DNA of 58,752 nucleotides from an uncultured Pseudomonadota bacterium (GTDB taxonomy: Bacteria > Myxococcota_A > UBA796 > GCA-2862545). Numbering within the stretch: position 1 is the stretch's first letter; each line of letters starts with the position of its first letter. Below, piece by piece: positions 8,728 through 20,368 of the stretch. The translations under genes and the position numbers were made by a program. Below the pieces are notes generated by a model. It saw only the letters and a list, made by a program, of their open reading frames with translations. It did no database searches and was not told the origin of the DNA. The stretch spans positions 1 to 58,752 of the forward strand of contig CAIOSP010000184.1 of the NCBI GenBank assembly GCA_903861005.1, read 5' to 3'.

Positions 8728-9609
8728 TCACCGGGCCCTCCCCCTCTCCTCCTGCCCGCGCGGCAGGCCGATAGCGTCGAGCAGCGCGCCGACCATCCCA
8801 GCGACCTCGACCTGCGTCGGGCCCTCCGGATGGATCGACCGCAGCACCCTCGAAGCGCCGAGGCTCCCGTCGCCGTGCTCCGAGCCGAACCAACGACGTG
8901 CGTCCGCACCCGCCTTCGCGATCCACTTCGCTCGCGTCGAACCCGGCCGGCCAAGCTTCGCGAGCTCAGACGTAAAGCTGGCCCACGCAGGGACCGTCGC
9001 GCACGCGACATCGTAGAGGTACGCCGCGTCGCGGTCGAACTTGCCGACGCCGCGGTACGACATCACGAGGAGCTTGTGGACGACAAAGCTGACCGGGTGC
9101 GGGATGCGCACGAGGAGCGGCCGATCGAGCCGCAGCTCCGGCAACCGCGACGCGTCCATCGTGATCGCGTGGTCGAGCGCCAGGTCCATGTAGCGGAGGC
9201 GCTGCGCGACGACGCCGTGAAGCTTCAACCGCTCCGTCACCGGCTCGGGTCGACCGACCGCGGGCGTGAGGATCTCGATGTACGACTCTCCGCGATCGAC
9301 GTCGCCGTACCGCGCGGGCTGGAACAGCGTCACCGCGGGGTTGGTCGCGCGGTTGTGCACGACGACAAAGCCCGCGGCCACGAGGAGGTCGTCGAGGCGT
9401 CCGTGATCCGCGGGCAGGTCGCGGGGCACGGCGATGTCGATGTCGCGCGTCCTGTCCGGCGGTAGGCGCGGCATCACGAAGTCGGGGTGATGACGGTAGA
9501 ACAGCGGCACGACCCCGCCCACGACCACGATGCGATCGCCGATCGGCCCCAGCGCGATCAGCGCCGCGCGAAGGTCCTGGAAGTAGAGCGCGGTCGCGTC
9601 GTCCGTCAT
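8728..9609 (-). CDS. AbiEii-like nucleotidyltransferase, putative type IV toxin
   Basis: This 293-residue protein has a nucleotidyltransferase core: a VVVGGVVPLFYRHH strand-helix start and TRDIDIAVP, placing the metal-binding aspartates at Asp56 and Asp58, then a helical C-terminal half with FVVHKLLVMSYRG and KFDRDAAYLYDV. This matches AbiEii/AbiGii-type proteins, where the enzyme inhibits growth by nucleotidyl transfer. The ATG at 9609 overlaps the stop of the upstream regulator gene by 4 bases (ATGA); an in-frame TTG at 9621 is less likely. Paired with an AbiEi-like gene it forms a typical bicistron. The toxin role is inferred from family and context. Confidence 0.75.
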   Translation of the reverse strand: MTDDATALYFQDLRAALIALGPIGDRIVVVGGVVPLFYRHHPDFVMPRLPPDRTRDIDIAVPRDLPADHGRLDDLLVAAGFVVVHNRATNPAVTLFQPARYGDVDRGESYIEILTPAVGRPEPVTERLKLHGVVAQRLRYMDLALDHAITMDASRLPELRLDRPLLVRIPHPVSFVVHKLLVMSYRGVGKFDRDAAYLYDVACATVPAWASFTSELAKLGRPGSTRAKWIAKAGADARRWFGSEHGDGSLGASRVLRSIHPEGPTQVEVAGMVGALLDAIGLPRGQEERGRAR

Positions 9610-10715
9610 CGGCTGTGCCAACCGGCGATGATCGCCGAGATGTGCTCAGCCTGCGCAAGCCCAAGCATCGGCTGGCTGGCCGCGTCGAGCCCCGCCTGGA
9701 GGAGGTCGACACACGGCACGCCGTCCACCAGCGCCACACCGCGGAACACGGATTCCGGGTGGTCCGCCGACGTCAGCAGGACCGAGGCGTCGCGTGGATC
9801 GCACACAGCGAGCCTCCACGCCGCGGCGGCAGCGCCCAGGTCCCCGTCCACCACGACCTGCGGGACGTTGCCCTGCACCATCTGGTGCCGCACACCCAGC
9901 CGCTCGGCAGCGACCGTGCCCGTGATGGCCCGTCGTGGTCCGGCCGTGGCCCCGAGCAGCGTGTCCACTGTCCAGCCGTGCGCGACGATCGGCCGCGCCG
10001 CGAGCGTCCGGGGTCGTGCCTGGACGTCGACGGCGATCCAGCTCGCGAGCAATTGCGGCACGCGCGCCAAACGCGGCTCCGGCGTCAGGACCAGGTGACC
10101 GTCCAGAACGAGGCGCTGCCACAGCCGATGCACCGTTGCGGGCGAGACGCCAGACTCGCGCGCGAGGTCGACCTGGGAGAGCACCGGACCGAACGTCCGC
10201 GGACGGTACCGATCCGGCGCCACGCGCAGCAGCAGAATCTTCAACAGCCAGCGGTTGAGGTCGGTGAACAGAGGCGTTGCGCTCCTAGATCCCTCCGGCG
10301 CGTGCTGGCGTCCGGGCGCCTGATGCAGGTGCAGCACAGGGACGTGCAGCGCGACGCGACCGTGCTCCCCGACAAGAACGACTCCTGCCCCCGGCGCGAA
10401 CCGGTCGACGAACGCGATGACGTCATGCCAGAGGCGCGCACCGAACGTAGGGCAGCGGACGACCGCGATCGCCACCGCCGACTCTGTCTCCGCAGTCTCG
10501 CGCACCAGCATCTCGGCGAGGCGCCCCCGAACCTCCGCTCCCTTCGGCGCGGCGACCCGGTCGACGTACAGGCGGACACGCTGCGTCCCAACGCGACCGA
10601 GGACACGCGCGGGCAGGCCGAGCGCATCTTCTGCCCCACGACGAACATGGTGCACGCCGAGGCGCGCGAGCGCGTCGGCGGGGACATCGGCGGAGTTGGC
10701 GAGGTCGTGAATCAT
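9606..10715 (-). CDS. AbiEi-like winged-helix regulator, putative type IV antitoxin
   Basis: This is a 369-residue protein. Residues 1-150 are an unrecognised alpha/beta domain. A helix-turn-helix follows at about 176-205 (QVDLARESGVSPATVHRLW). The C-terminal domain ends with PCVDLLQAGLD and LGLAQAEHI, the layout of the C-terminal AbiEi antitoxin family (Asp-Leu pair followed by a Gly/Ala-Glu helix). AbiEi proteins repress their own promoter and counteract AbiEii toxins. The ATG at 10715 was chosen because it sits directly below a strong promoter; the open frame continues upstream only through that promoter. It comes first in the operon, as usual for antitoxins. Confidence 0.7.
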   Translation of the reverse strand: MIHDLANSADVPADALARLGVHHVRRGAEDALGLPARVLGRVGTQRVRLYVDRVAAPKGAEVRGRLAEMLVRETAETESAVAIAVVRCPTFGARLWHDVIAFVDRFAPGAGVVLVGEHGRVALHVPVLHLHQAPGRQHAPEGSRSATPLFTDLNRWLLKILLLRVAPDRYRPRTFGPVLSQVDLARESGVSPATVHRLWQRLVLDGHLVLTPEPRLARVPQLLASWIAVDVQARPRTLAARPIVAHGWTVDTLLGATAGPRRAITGTVAAERLGVRHQMVQGNVPQVVVDGDLGAAAAAWRLAVCDPRDASVLLTSADHPESVFRGVALVDGVPCVDLLQAGLDAASQPMLGLAQAEHISAIIAGWHSR

Positions 10716-10727
10716 TCGTGGTCCGGA

Positions 10728-10756
10728 AATATTGCATGACCATGAAATGGTGTCAA
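10728..10756 (-). promoter_or_regulatory. promoter of the AbiE-like operon with a possible operator in its spacer
   Basis: On the minus strand there is TTGACA (10756-10751), a 17-base spacer and AATATT (10733-10728). The ATG lies only 12 bases past the -10, so the leader would be about 5 bases. The spacer contains CATG-GT-CATG, an imperfect inverted repeat that could be bound by the AbiEi-like protein. It is locally AT-rich against a very GC-rich background. Confidence 0.7.
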
Positions 10757-10800
10757 GCGTCACCCGCGACGGCCGAACCAGCACCCCGGCCCGGCGCTCC

Positions 10801-11008
10801 CTATCCCAACCGCCCCGCGTGCCACGCCACATGCTCGCCCATGAACGTGCTCACGAAGAAGTACGAGTGATCGTACCCCTCCTGCCGCCGCACCATCACC
10901 CGGCGGCGTGAACACCGTCAGCTTCATCGGCGTGCTGGTGACGGCGCTGTCGTGCGTGACGGTTGCGAGGGTGCCGCCCGCCACGCGGTGCGTGCGCGTG
11001 ATCGTCAT
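10801..11008 (-). pseudogene. fghA: S-formylglutathione hydrolase remnant (large internal deletion)
   Basis: The ATG at 11008, 3 bases after the stop of the dehydrogenase gene, opens about 36 residues typical of the FGH N-terminus (VAGGTLATVTHDSAV, MKLTVFTPPG). The reading then changes frame. The second frame encodes the family's C-terminus, RRQEGYDHSYFFVSTFMGEH and then VAWHAGRLG, ending at the TAG at 10801-10803. About 200 residues between the two ends, including the catalytic GHSMGG elbow, are missing. The catalytic His of GYDHSY is the only active-site residue left. The enzyme would hydrolyse S-formylglutathione after the upstream dehydrogenase step. An assembly collapse is possible but less simple than a deletion. 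Confidence 0.8.
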
Positions 11009-11011
11009 CAG

Positions 11012-12121
<1,110 letters not shown>

Positions 12122-12180
12122 CGGGGCTCCCGAGAGGTCCGAGGTCCTAACCCACGGGTACACGCAGATCCCGCGCGAGC

Positions 12181-12195
12181 ACCGTCCCGGACGGT
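12181..12195. promoter_or_regulatory. 15-base perfect palindrome upstream of frmA
   Basis: ACCGTCC-C-GGACGGT lies 60 bases upstream of the frmA start and 66 bases beyond the gltD stop. With a one-base centre it is a poor RNA hairpin, so a dimeric repressor site for the formaldehyde operon is more likely than a terminator. No regulator gene lies next to it. Confidence 0.35.
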
Positions 12196-12261
12196 CTCAG
12201 CGGCCGACCAGCGACAAGTGCGCGGCCGGCCGAAGCGACCGACGCGACACGCGCGCTGTCG

Positions 12262-13699
<1,438 letters not shown>

Positions 13700-13707
<8 letters not shown>

Positions 13708-16700
13708 GGGACACCCCCGTCTCGTGGCCAGGAAGGGTGAGCATCTCGCCGTCGTCGATGCCCTCAGAGAGGGTCAGCGGTACGGCGAGCTCGGCACCCG
13801 GCTGCTTCTGCACGCGCTTCTGCTGGAGCACGCGCTTGTAGTCGGTCGGCATGACCTTCACGAAGCGCGGGAGCTCCACCTCCCAGTTGTCCAGGATGTT
13901 CTGCGCGTTCTTACTGCCCGTGTGCTTCACGTGCGCCTCAAGCATGCTCTGGAGCAGCGTGAGGTCGGCCTGATCGACGACGTCCTCGAGCTCGACCATG
14001 CCGGTGTTGCAGCGCTGGCTGAACTTACCGTCGCGGTCGAGAACAAAGGCCATGCCGCCCGACATGCCCGCCGCGAAGTTGCGGCCGGTGAGGCCGATGA
14101 CGACGACCGTGCCGCCCGTCATGTACTCGCAGCCGTGGTCACCCACGCCTTCGACCACCGCGTTGGCGGCCGAGTTTCGGACCGCGAAGCGCTCGCCCGC
14201 CATGCCCTGGATGAAGACCTCGCCGCCCGTCGCGCCGTACAGCGCCACGTTGCCGATCGCGATGTTCTCCTCAGGCTTGTAGCGAGCGCCAGCCGGCGGC
14301 GTGACGATCACGCGGCCGCCCGACAGGCCCTTGCCCAGGTAGTCGTTGGAGTCGCCTTCCAGCCGGAAGGTGACGCCGTGAGCCAGGAAGGCCGCGAAGC
14401 TCTGGCCCGCGGACCCGGTGAAGGACACGTTGACGGTGTCGTTGTTGGGCAGGCCGGCGATGCCGTAGCGCCGCGCGATCTCGACCGAGAGCATCGCGCC
14501 GACGGTGCGGTGCAAGTTGGAGATGGGCAGCGCGATGTCCACAGTGCCGCGGCCGTCGATCGCGTCGCGCGACCTGCGGATGAGCTCCATGTCCAGGTGC
14601 TGCTCCCAGCCCATGGACTGCGTGGTCACGCAGCGACGTGCCACCGCGGGCGGCGTCGTCGACTGCGCGAGCAGGCCCGACAGGTCGACGGTCTTGGCCT
14701 TCCAGTGGTCCAGATCCGTGCGCGCGCGGATCAGGTCGACGCGGCCGACCATCTCGTCGAACGTCCGGAAGCCGAGCTGCGCCATGAGCTCGCGCACTTC
14801 GCGCGCGATGAACATGAACAGGCGGATGACGTGCGTGGGGTCGCCCGTGAAGCGCGCGGTCAGCTCAGGGTCCTGCGTGGCCACACCGACCGAGCAGGTG
14901 TTGAGGTGGCACTTGCGGAGCATGATGCAGCCGACGCTGACCAGCGCCGACGTGGCGAAGCCGAACTCCTCAGCGCCGAGCAGCGCGCCGATCACGACAT
15001 CGCGGCCAGTGCGCAAGCCGCCGTCGACCTGGACGCGGATGCGACCGCGGAGGTCGTTCTGCACGAGCACCTGCTGGGTCTCGGCCAAGCCAAGCTCCCA
15101 CGGCAGGCCCGCGTGCTGCAGCGACGACAGCGGCGACGCGCCCGTGCCGCCCGAGTCACCGGCGATGACCACCGCCTCGGCGCGCGCCTTGGACACGCCC
15201 GCGGCGACGGTGCCGACACCGACCTCGCTCACCAGCTTCACGCTGATCCGCGCGCGCGGATTGGCGATCTTGAGATCGTAGATCAGCTGGGCCAGATCTT
15301 CGATCGAGTAGATGTCGTGGTGCGGCGGCGGCGAGATGAGCGTCACGCCCGGCACGCTGACGCGCACGTCGGCGATGCGCTGGCTGACCTTGTGGCCCGG
15401 CAGCTGACCGCCCTCGCCGGGCTTGGCGCCCTGCGCGATCTTGATCTGAAGCTCGTCGGCGTTCGCCAGGTACGCGGCGTGCACGCCAAAGCGGCCCGAC
15501 GCGATCTGCTTGATCGCGCTGCGCTTGAGGTCGCCGTTCTCCATGCGGATCCAGCGCTGCGGCTCCTCGCCGCCCTCGCCGGAGTTGGACTTGCCGCCGA
15601 GGCGGTTCATGGCGATCGCCAGCGTCTCATGCGCCTCGGCGCTGATGGAGCCAAAGCTCATCGCGCCGGTGCAGAAGCGCCGCACGATGTCGAGCTCGCT
15701 CTCCACTTCATCCAGCGAGATGGACTGCGTGGGCACGAACTCCATCATGCCGCGCAGCGTCATGAGGCCGTCGTCTTCCACCGCGACCAGGCGCGAGAAC
15801 TCGCGGAAGGACGCCTCGTCGTCGTTGCGCACCGCGCGCTGAAGTGCGGCGATGGTGGAGGGGTTCCACTTGTGCAGCTCGCCGCGGCGACGCCACTGGT
15901 AGATGCCGCCGAGCGGGAGCTTGTCCGGATCGAACGCGCGGGCCGCGCTGAAGCCGCGCGCGTGACGCTCGCGCGCCTCGCGGTCGAGCTCACGAAGGCC
16001 GATGCCCTCGATGCGCGACGGAGTGCCGGTGAAGTAGCGCTCGACCACCTTGCGGTTCAGGCCGATGATCTCAAAGATCTGGGCGCCACCGTAGGACTCC
16101 ATCGTGGAGATGCCCATCTTGGACATGACCTTCAGGAGGCCCTTGTTCATGGCCTTGAAGTAGTTCTTCTCGGCGGTGTCCGGATCGACCGGGACCTCAC
16201 CGGCGGCCGCCATGGCGCGCACGCTGTCGACCGCGAGCCACGGGTTCACCGCGCCCGCGCCAAAGCCCAACAGGGCCGCGACGTGGTGCACTTCGCGCGC
16301 TTCGGCGGTCTCGATCACGAGGCCGGTGAGCAGGCGCGTGCCCTGCCGGACGAGGTGCTGGTGCACCGCGCTGACCGCGAGGATGGCGGGCATCGGGATG
16401 CGGCGCGCGTCGACCGTACGGTCGGACAGCACGAGGATGTTGTAGCCCTCGTCGACGGCGGCGGACGCCGCGGCGCACAGGCGCTCGAGCGCGTTCTCCA
16501 GCGCGTCCTCACCGTCGGCCGGGTCGTAGACGAACGGCAGCGTCAGCACCTGGAAGATGCCCTCGTGGAAGGCCTCCAGGCGCCACACGTCGCCGTTGTG
16601 CATCACAGGCGAGCCGATGTTGATGCGGTGGCAGACGTCGGGCGTCTCGTCGAACGGGTTGCCGCCGCCGCCGATCGAGACGCGCAGCGACATGACCGAC

Positions 16701-18298
16701 GCCTCGCGGATGGGATCGATGGGCGGGTTGGTGACCTGGGCGAACAGCTGCTTGAAGTAGTTGAACAGCGTGGGCGCGCGGTCGGACAGCACCGCGAGCG
16801 GCGTGTCGTTGCCCATGGAGCCCACAGGCTCTTCGCCCAGGCCGGCCATGGGGTGCAGGATGATGCGGAGGTCTTCGTCAGACCAGCCGTGCGCGCGCTG
16901 CAGGCGGTTGAGCGCGTCGCCGGTGACGGCGGGCGGGGGCTCAGCCTCTGGCAGATCGTCGAACTCGAACTCGTTGCGCTGCAGCCAGCGCTGGTAAGGG
17001 AAGCGACCGGCGATCTCGCCCTTAATCTCTTCGTCTTCCACCAGGCGCTGGGCCAGCGTGTCGACCAGCAGCATGCGACCGGGCTGCAGGCGGCCCTTGC
17101 GCTTCACCAGCTCAACCGGGATCTCCAGCGCGCCCGTCTCGGACGCCAGGATGACGCGGTCGTCGGTGGTGATGGTGTAGCGCGCGGGGCGCAGGCCGTT
17201 GCGGTCCAGCGTGGCGCCGATGATGTTGCCGTCGGTGAACGCGATGGCGGCGGGGCCGTCCCACGGCTCCATCAGCGACGACGTGTAGCTGTAGAAAGCG
17301 CGGCGCTGCGGATCCATCAGCGGATCCTTCTCCCACGCCTCTGGGATCATCATGATCATGGCGTGCGGCAGCGAGCGGCCGCCCATGAAGAGCAGCTCGG
17401 CCATGTTGTCGAACTGCGCCGAGTCCGAGCCGCGCTCGTGGATGATCGGGAGCAGGCGGTCGAGCTTGCCGCCGAACAGCGAGCTGTCGAGCAGCGCGTA
17501 GCGGGCCTGCATCCAGTTGCGGTTGCCGCGCAGCGTGTTGATCTCGCCGTTGTGCGCCATGTAGCGGAACGGCTGGGCGCGGTCCCAGGTGGGGAACGTG
17601 TTGGTCGAGAAGCGCGAGTGGACGAGGGCGATGGCGCTGACGAAGTCCGGCGCCGACAGGTCCGGGTAGAACGTGCGGACCTGGTTTGACGTCAGCAGGC
17701 CCTTGTAGACGATGGTCTCGCCCGACAGGCTGGCGACGTGGAACGAGAAGGTGGGGTCGAGCCCGCGCTCCGTGATGCGGTTCTCGGCCAGCTTGCGGAT
17801 CACGTACAGGCGGCGCTCGAACGCGCTCGGGACAATGCGGCGGCGCGCGATGAGGATCTGGCGGACGACCGGCATGACGCCGCGGGCGATGTAGCCGAGC
17901 TGCTCAGGGTCGATCGGGACGTCGCGCCAGCCAATCAGCGCCTGGCCTTCCTCGATGACGGCCTCTTCAATGACCTTCTCGCAGGCCTGTCGTTGGGCTT
18001 CATCCGTGGGGAGGAAGACCATGCCGACCGCGAAGTGGTGGCGCTTGGGCACGTCCAGCCCGATCTCCGCGCCGACCCGGCGGAAGAAGCGGTGCGGGAT
18101 CTGAACCAGGATGCCGGCGCCGTCGCCAGAGCAGGGGTCACAGCCGGTAGCGCCGCGGTGCTCCATCCGTTCGAGGATGGTGAGCGCGTCGCGGACGATC
18201 GCCTGGGACTTTTCGCCCTTGATGTGGGCGATGAACCCGACCCCGCAGGCGTCGTGCTCGGTCTGCGGCTCGTACAGGCCCCACTTCTCAGGAGTCAT
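13700..18298 (-). CDS. gltB: glutamate synthase large subunit
   Basis: This 1532-residue protein has the usual length. HDACGVGF near residue 18 carries the N-terminal nucleophile Cys of the glutaminase domain, so a 17-residue propeptide should be removed. The synthase domain has GAKPGEGGQLPGHKV (FMN and 2-oxoglutarate region) and CIMLRKCHLNTCSVGVATQ for the 3Fe-4S cluster. The C-terminal GXGXG beta-helix follows (MSGGMAFVLDRDGKF). It works with gltD in the same transcript to assimilate ammonium through glutamine. GGGGGT upstream of the ATG acts as ribosome site. Confidence 0.97.
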
Positions 18299-18349
18299 GC
18301 GCTACCCCCATCGGGAGTCGGTCGAGGTCCATCAAGGATCCCCGCCACT

Positions 18350-18359
18350 TTTCATGAAA
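18350..18359. promoter_or_regulatory. palindrome TTTCATGAAA in the gltB leader
   Basis: A perfect 10-base AT-rich palindrome lies about 52 bases upstream of the gltB start, in a 178-base gap between asnB and gltB. Upstream on the minus strand a loose TTGTCC-N17-TAAAGG pair could be the promoter. The palindrome would then be downstream of the start point, suitable for a repressor. The support is weak. Confidence 0.25.
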
Positions 18360-18476
18360 TGAACGACGGCTCACCGTGCCTGGTGAGCGACCCGGCCCTT
18401 TACCCGAATGCGCGGTTGGGGACAACCCCGTTTTTTGGTTGCAGCCCCCCCCGTGGGGACGCTGACCCGAGCGGGC

Positions 18477-20171
18477 TTAGCCCCGGTATGCCGCGTTGTG
18501 GACCCCGGCGACGGCGCGACCAGACGGGTCGGCCGACTTGGAGAACGCCTCGTCCCACGCGATCGCCGTGGGCGTGCTGCAGGCCACGCTGGGGCCGCCG
18601 GGCACCGTCTTGGCCGCCGCCTCCTCGGGGAAGTGCGCCGTGAACAGGCTGCGGTACAGGTACGCCTCCTTGGTGGCGGGCGGGTTGTACGGGAACCGGA
18701 ACGCCGCCTGGGCCAGCATGGCGTCGGACACGCTCGACTCAGCGTGAGCCTTGAGCCCGTCAATCCAGCCGTAGCCGACGCCGTCGGAGAACTGCTCCTT
18801 CTGACGCCACAGCACGTCGTGGGGCATGTACGGGTTGTCCGGCGTGTCGAACGCGCGCCGCAGCAGCGCCTTCTCCATGCGCGGGCCGCCCGGGTGGGTG
18901 CTCGACAGCTTGTCGGTCGGGTCGATGGTCATGGCCTCGGCCAGGAAGGCCTTGTCCAGGAAAGGCACGCGGGCCTCCACGCCCCACGCCGCCATCGACT
19001 TGTTGGCCCGCAGGCAGTCGTAGAGGTGCAGCATGGAGAGCTTGCGCAGGGTCTCCTGGTGCAGCTCGCCCGCGTTCGGCGCCTTGTGGAAGTACAGGTA
19101 GCCCGCGAACACCTCGTCGCTGCCCTCGCCGGACAGGACCATCTTGACGCCCATGGCCTTGATCTTGCGGGCCATCAGGTACATCGGCGTGGACGCGCGG
19201 ATGGTGGTGACGTCGTACGTCTCCAGGTGCCAGATGACGTCAGACAGCGCGTCGATGCCGTCCTGCACGGTGAACGTGTACTCGTGGTGCGCGGTGCCGA
19301 GCGTGTCCGCCACCTTGCGGGCCGCCGCCAGATCCGGGGATCCCACCAGGCCGACGCTGAACGTGTGGAGGCGAGGCCACCACGCGGGGCTGCGCTCGTC
19401 GTCCTCCACGCGCTTTGCGGCGTGGCGCGAGGCGATCGCGGCGACCAGCGAGCTGTCCAGGCCGCCCGACAGCAGCACGCCCCAGGGGACGTCCGTCATC
19501 ATGCGCTTCACGACCGAGGCCTCGAGGCCGTCGCGGATGCGGTTGAGGTCAACCGGGCGGTCGGGCGTCACGGCCGCGTTCATCCAGGACGGTTCGTACC
19601 AGCGCTTCAGGCCACCCGAGCGGCTCGACCACAGGTGACCGGGCGGGAACACGTCGTACTGGGCGCAGTGCTCGCGGATCGCCTTCATCTCGGACGCGAA
19701 CCACAGGCCGCCGTCGTGATCGACGCCCCAGTAGAGCGGCACGATGCCCATCGGGTCACGCGCGACGAGGAAGTCGCCGGTGCGCGCGTCGGACAGGATG
19801 AACGCGAACATGCCGTCCAGGTCGGGCACCAGCGCGTCGCCCTTCTCGATCCACAGCGGGAGGATGACCTCGCAGTCCGAGCCCGTGCGGAAGGGGTAGT
19901 CGTCGTGCAACGCGCGCAGGCTGCGGTGGTTGTAGATCTCGCCGTTGGCCGCGAGTGCTACCTGCTCGGTCGGGTCCAGCAGCGGCTGACCGCCCGAGTC
20001 CGGGTCGACGATCGCCAAGCGCTCGTGCGCCAGGATGGCACCGGGCTGCACGTGCACGCCGCTCCAGTCCGGACCGCGATGACGCAGCAGGCGCGCGCTC
20101 TTCAGCACCCGCGCGCGCACATCAGGGTCGGTTCCAGCCTTGGGACGAATCACACCGACGATGCCGCACAT
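18477..20171 (-). CDS. asnB: asparagine synthetase B (glutamine-hydrolysing)
   Basis: This 564-residue protein starts MCGIVGVI, so Cys2 becomes the glutaminase nucleophile after Met removal. The glutaminase domain shows NGEIYNH and the synthetase domain shows the ATP-binding LLSGGLDSSLVAAIA and VLSGEGSDEVFAGYLYFH. It makes asparagine from aspartate, glutamine and ATP. The frame is open 12 codons further up, but the catalytic Cys fixes the start at 20171, with GGAG upstream. It lies 178 bases upstream of gltB on the same strand and fits a nitrogen-assimilation cluster. Confidence 0.96.
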   Translation of the reverse strand: MCGIVGVIRPKAGTDPDVRARVLKSARLLRHRGPDWSGVHVQPGAILAHERLAIVDPDSGGQPLLDPTEQVALAANGEIYNHRSLRALHDDYPFRTGSDCEVILPLWIEKGDALVPDLDGMFAFILSDARTGDFLVARDPMGIVPLYWGVDHDGGLWFASEMKAIREHCAQYDVFPPGHLWSSRSGGLKRWYEPSWMNAAVTPDRPVDLNRIRDGLEASVVKRMMTDVPWGVLLSGGLDSSLVAAIASRHAAKRVEDDERSPAWWPRLHTFSVGLVGSPDLAAARKVADTLGTAHHEYTFTVQDGIDALSDVIWHLETYDVTTIRASTPMYLMARKIKAMGVKMVLSGEGSDEVFAGYLYFHKAPNAGELHQETLRKLSMLHLYDCLRANKSMAAWGVEARVPFLDKAFLAEAMTIDPTDKLSSTHPGGPRMEKALLRRAFDTPDNPYMPHDVLWRQKEQFSDGVGYGWIDGLKAHAESSVSDAMLAQAAFRFPYNPPATKEAYLYRSLFTAHFPEEAAAKTVPGGPSVACSTPTAIAWDEAFSKSADPSGRAVAGVHNAAYRG

Positions 20172-20368
20172 GCTGTCTCCTCGCGCTGTCCTGACGGCGG
20201 GCGACACGCCTCGACCCGTTCAGGTGGATGTCCCATGTCGCCTAATTCTGGCGCGCCCGCCACCACGTCCAGCAACCCAGCGTGTCCCAAGTGCGCCGCC
20301 CGCGTCGCCAATCACCACAGCCGCGCGCCAGGTCGGACGGGCGCACGCGCCGTGGTTACGAGGCGGAG

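Noticed and set aside
18418-18436. Plus-strand hairpin GGGG-ACAA-CCCC followed by GTTTTTT
   Set aside because: It looks like a terminator, but both flanking genes run on the minus strand, so there is no transcript for it to end apart from possible antisense RNA; the stem is only 4 bp.
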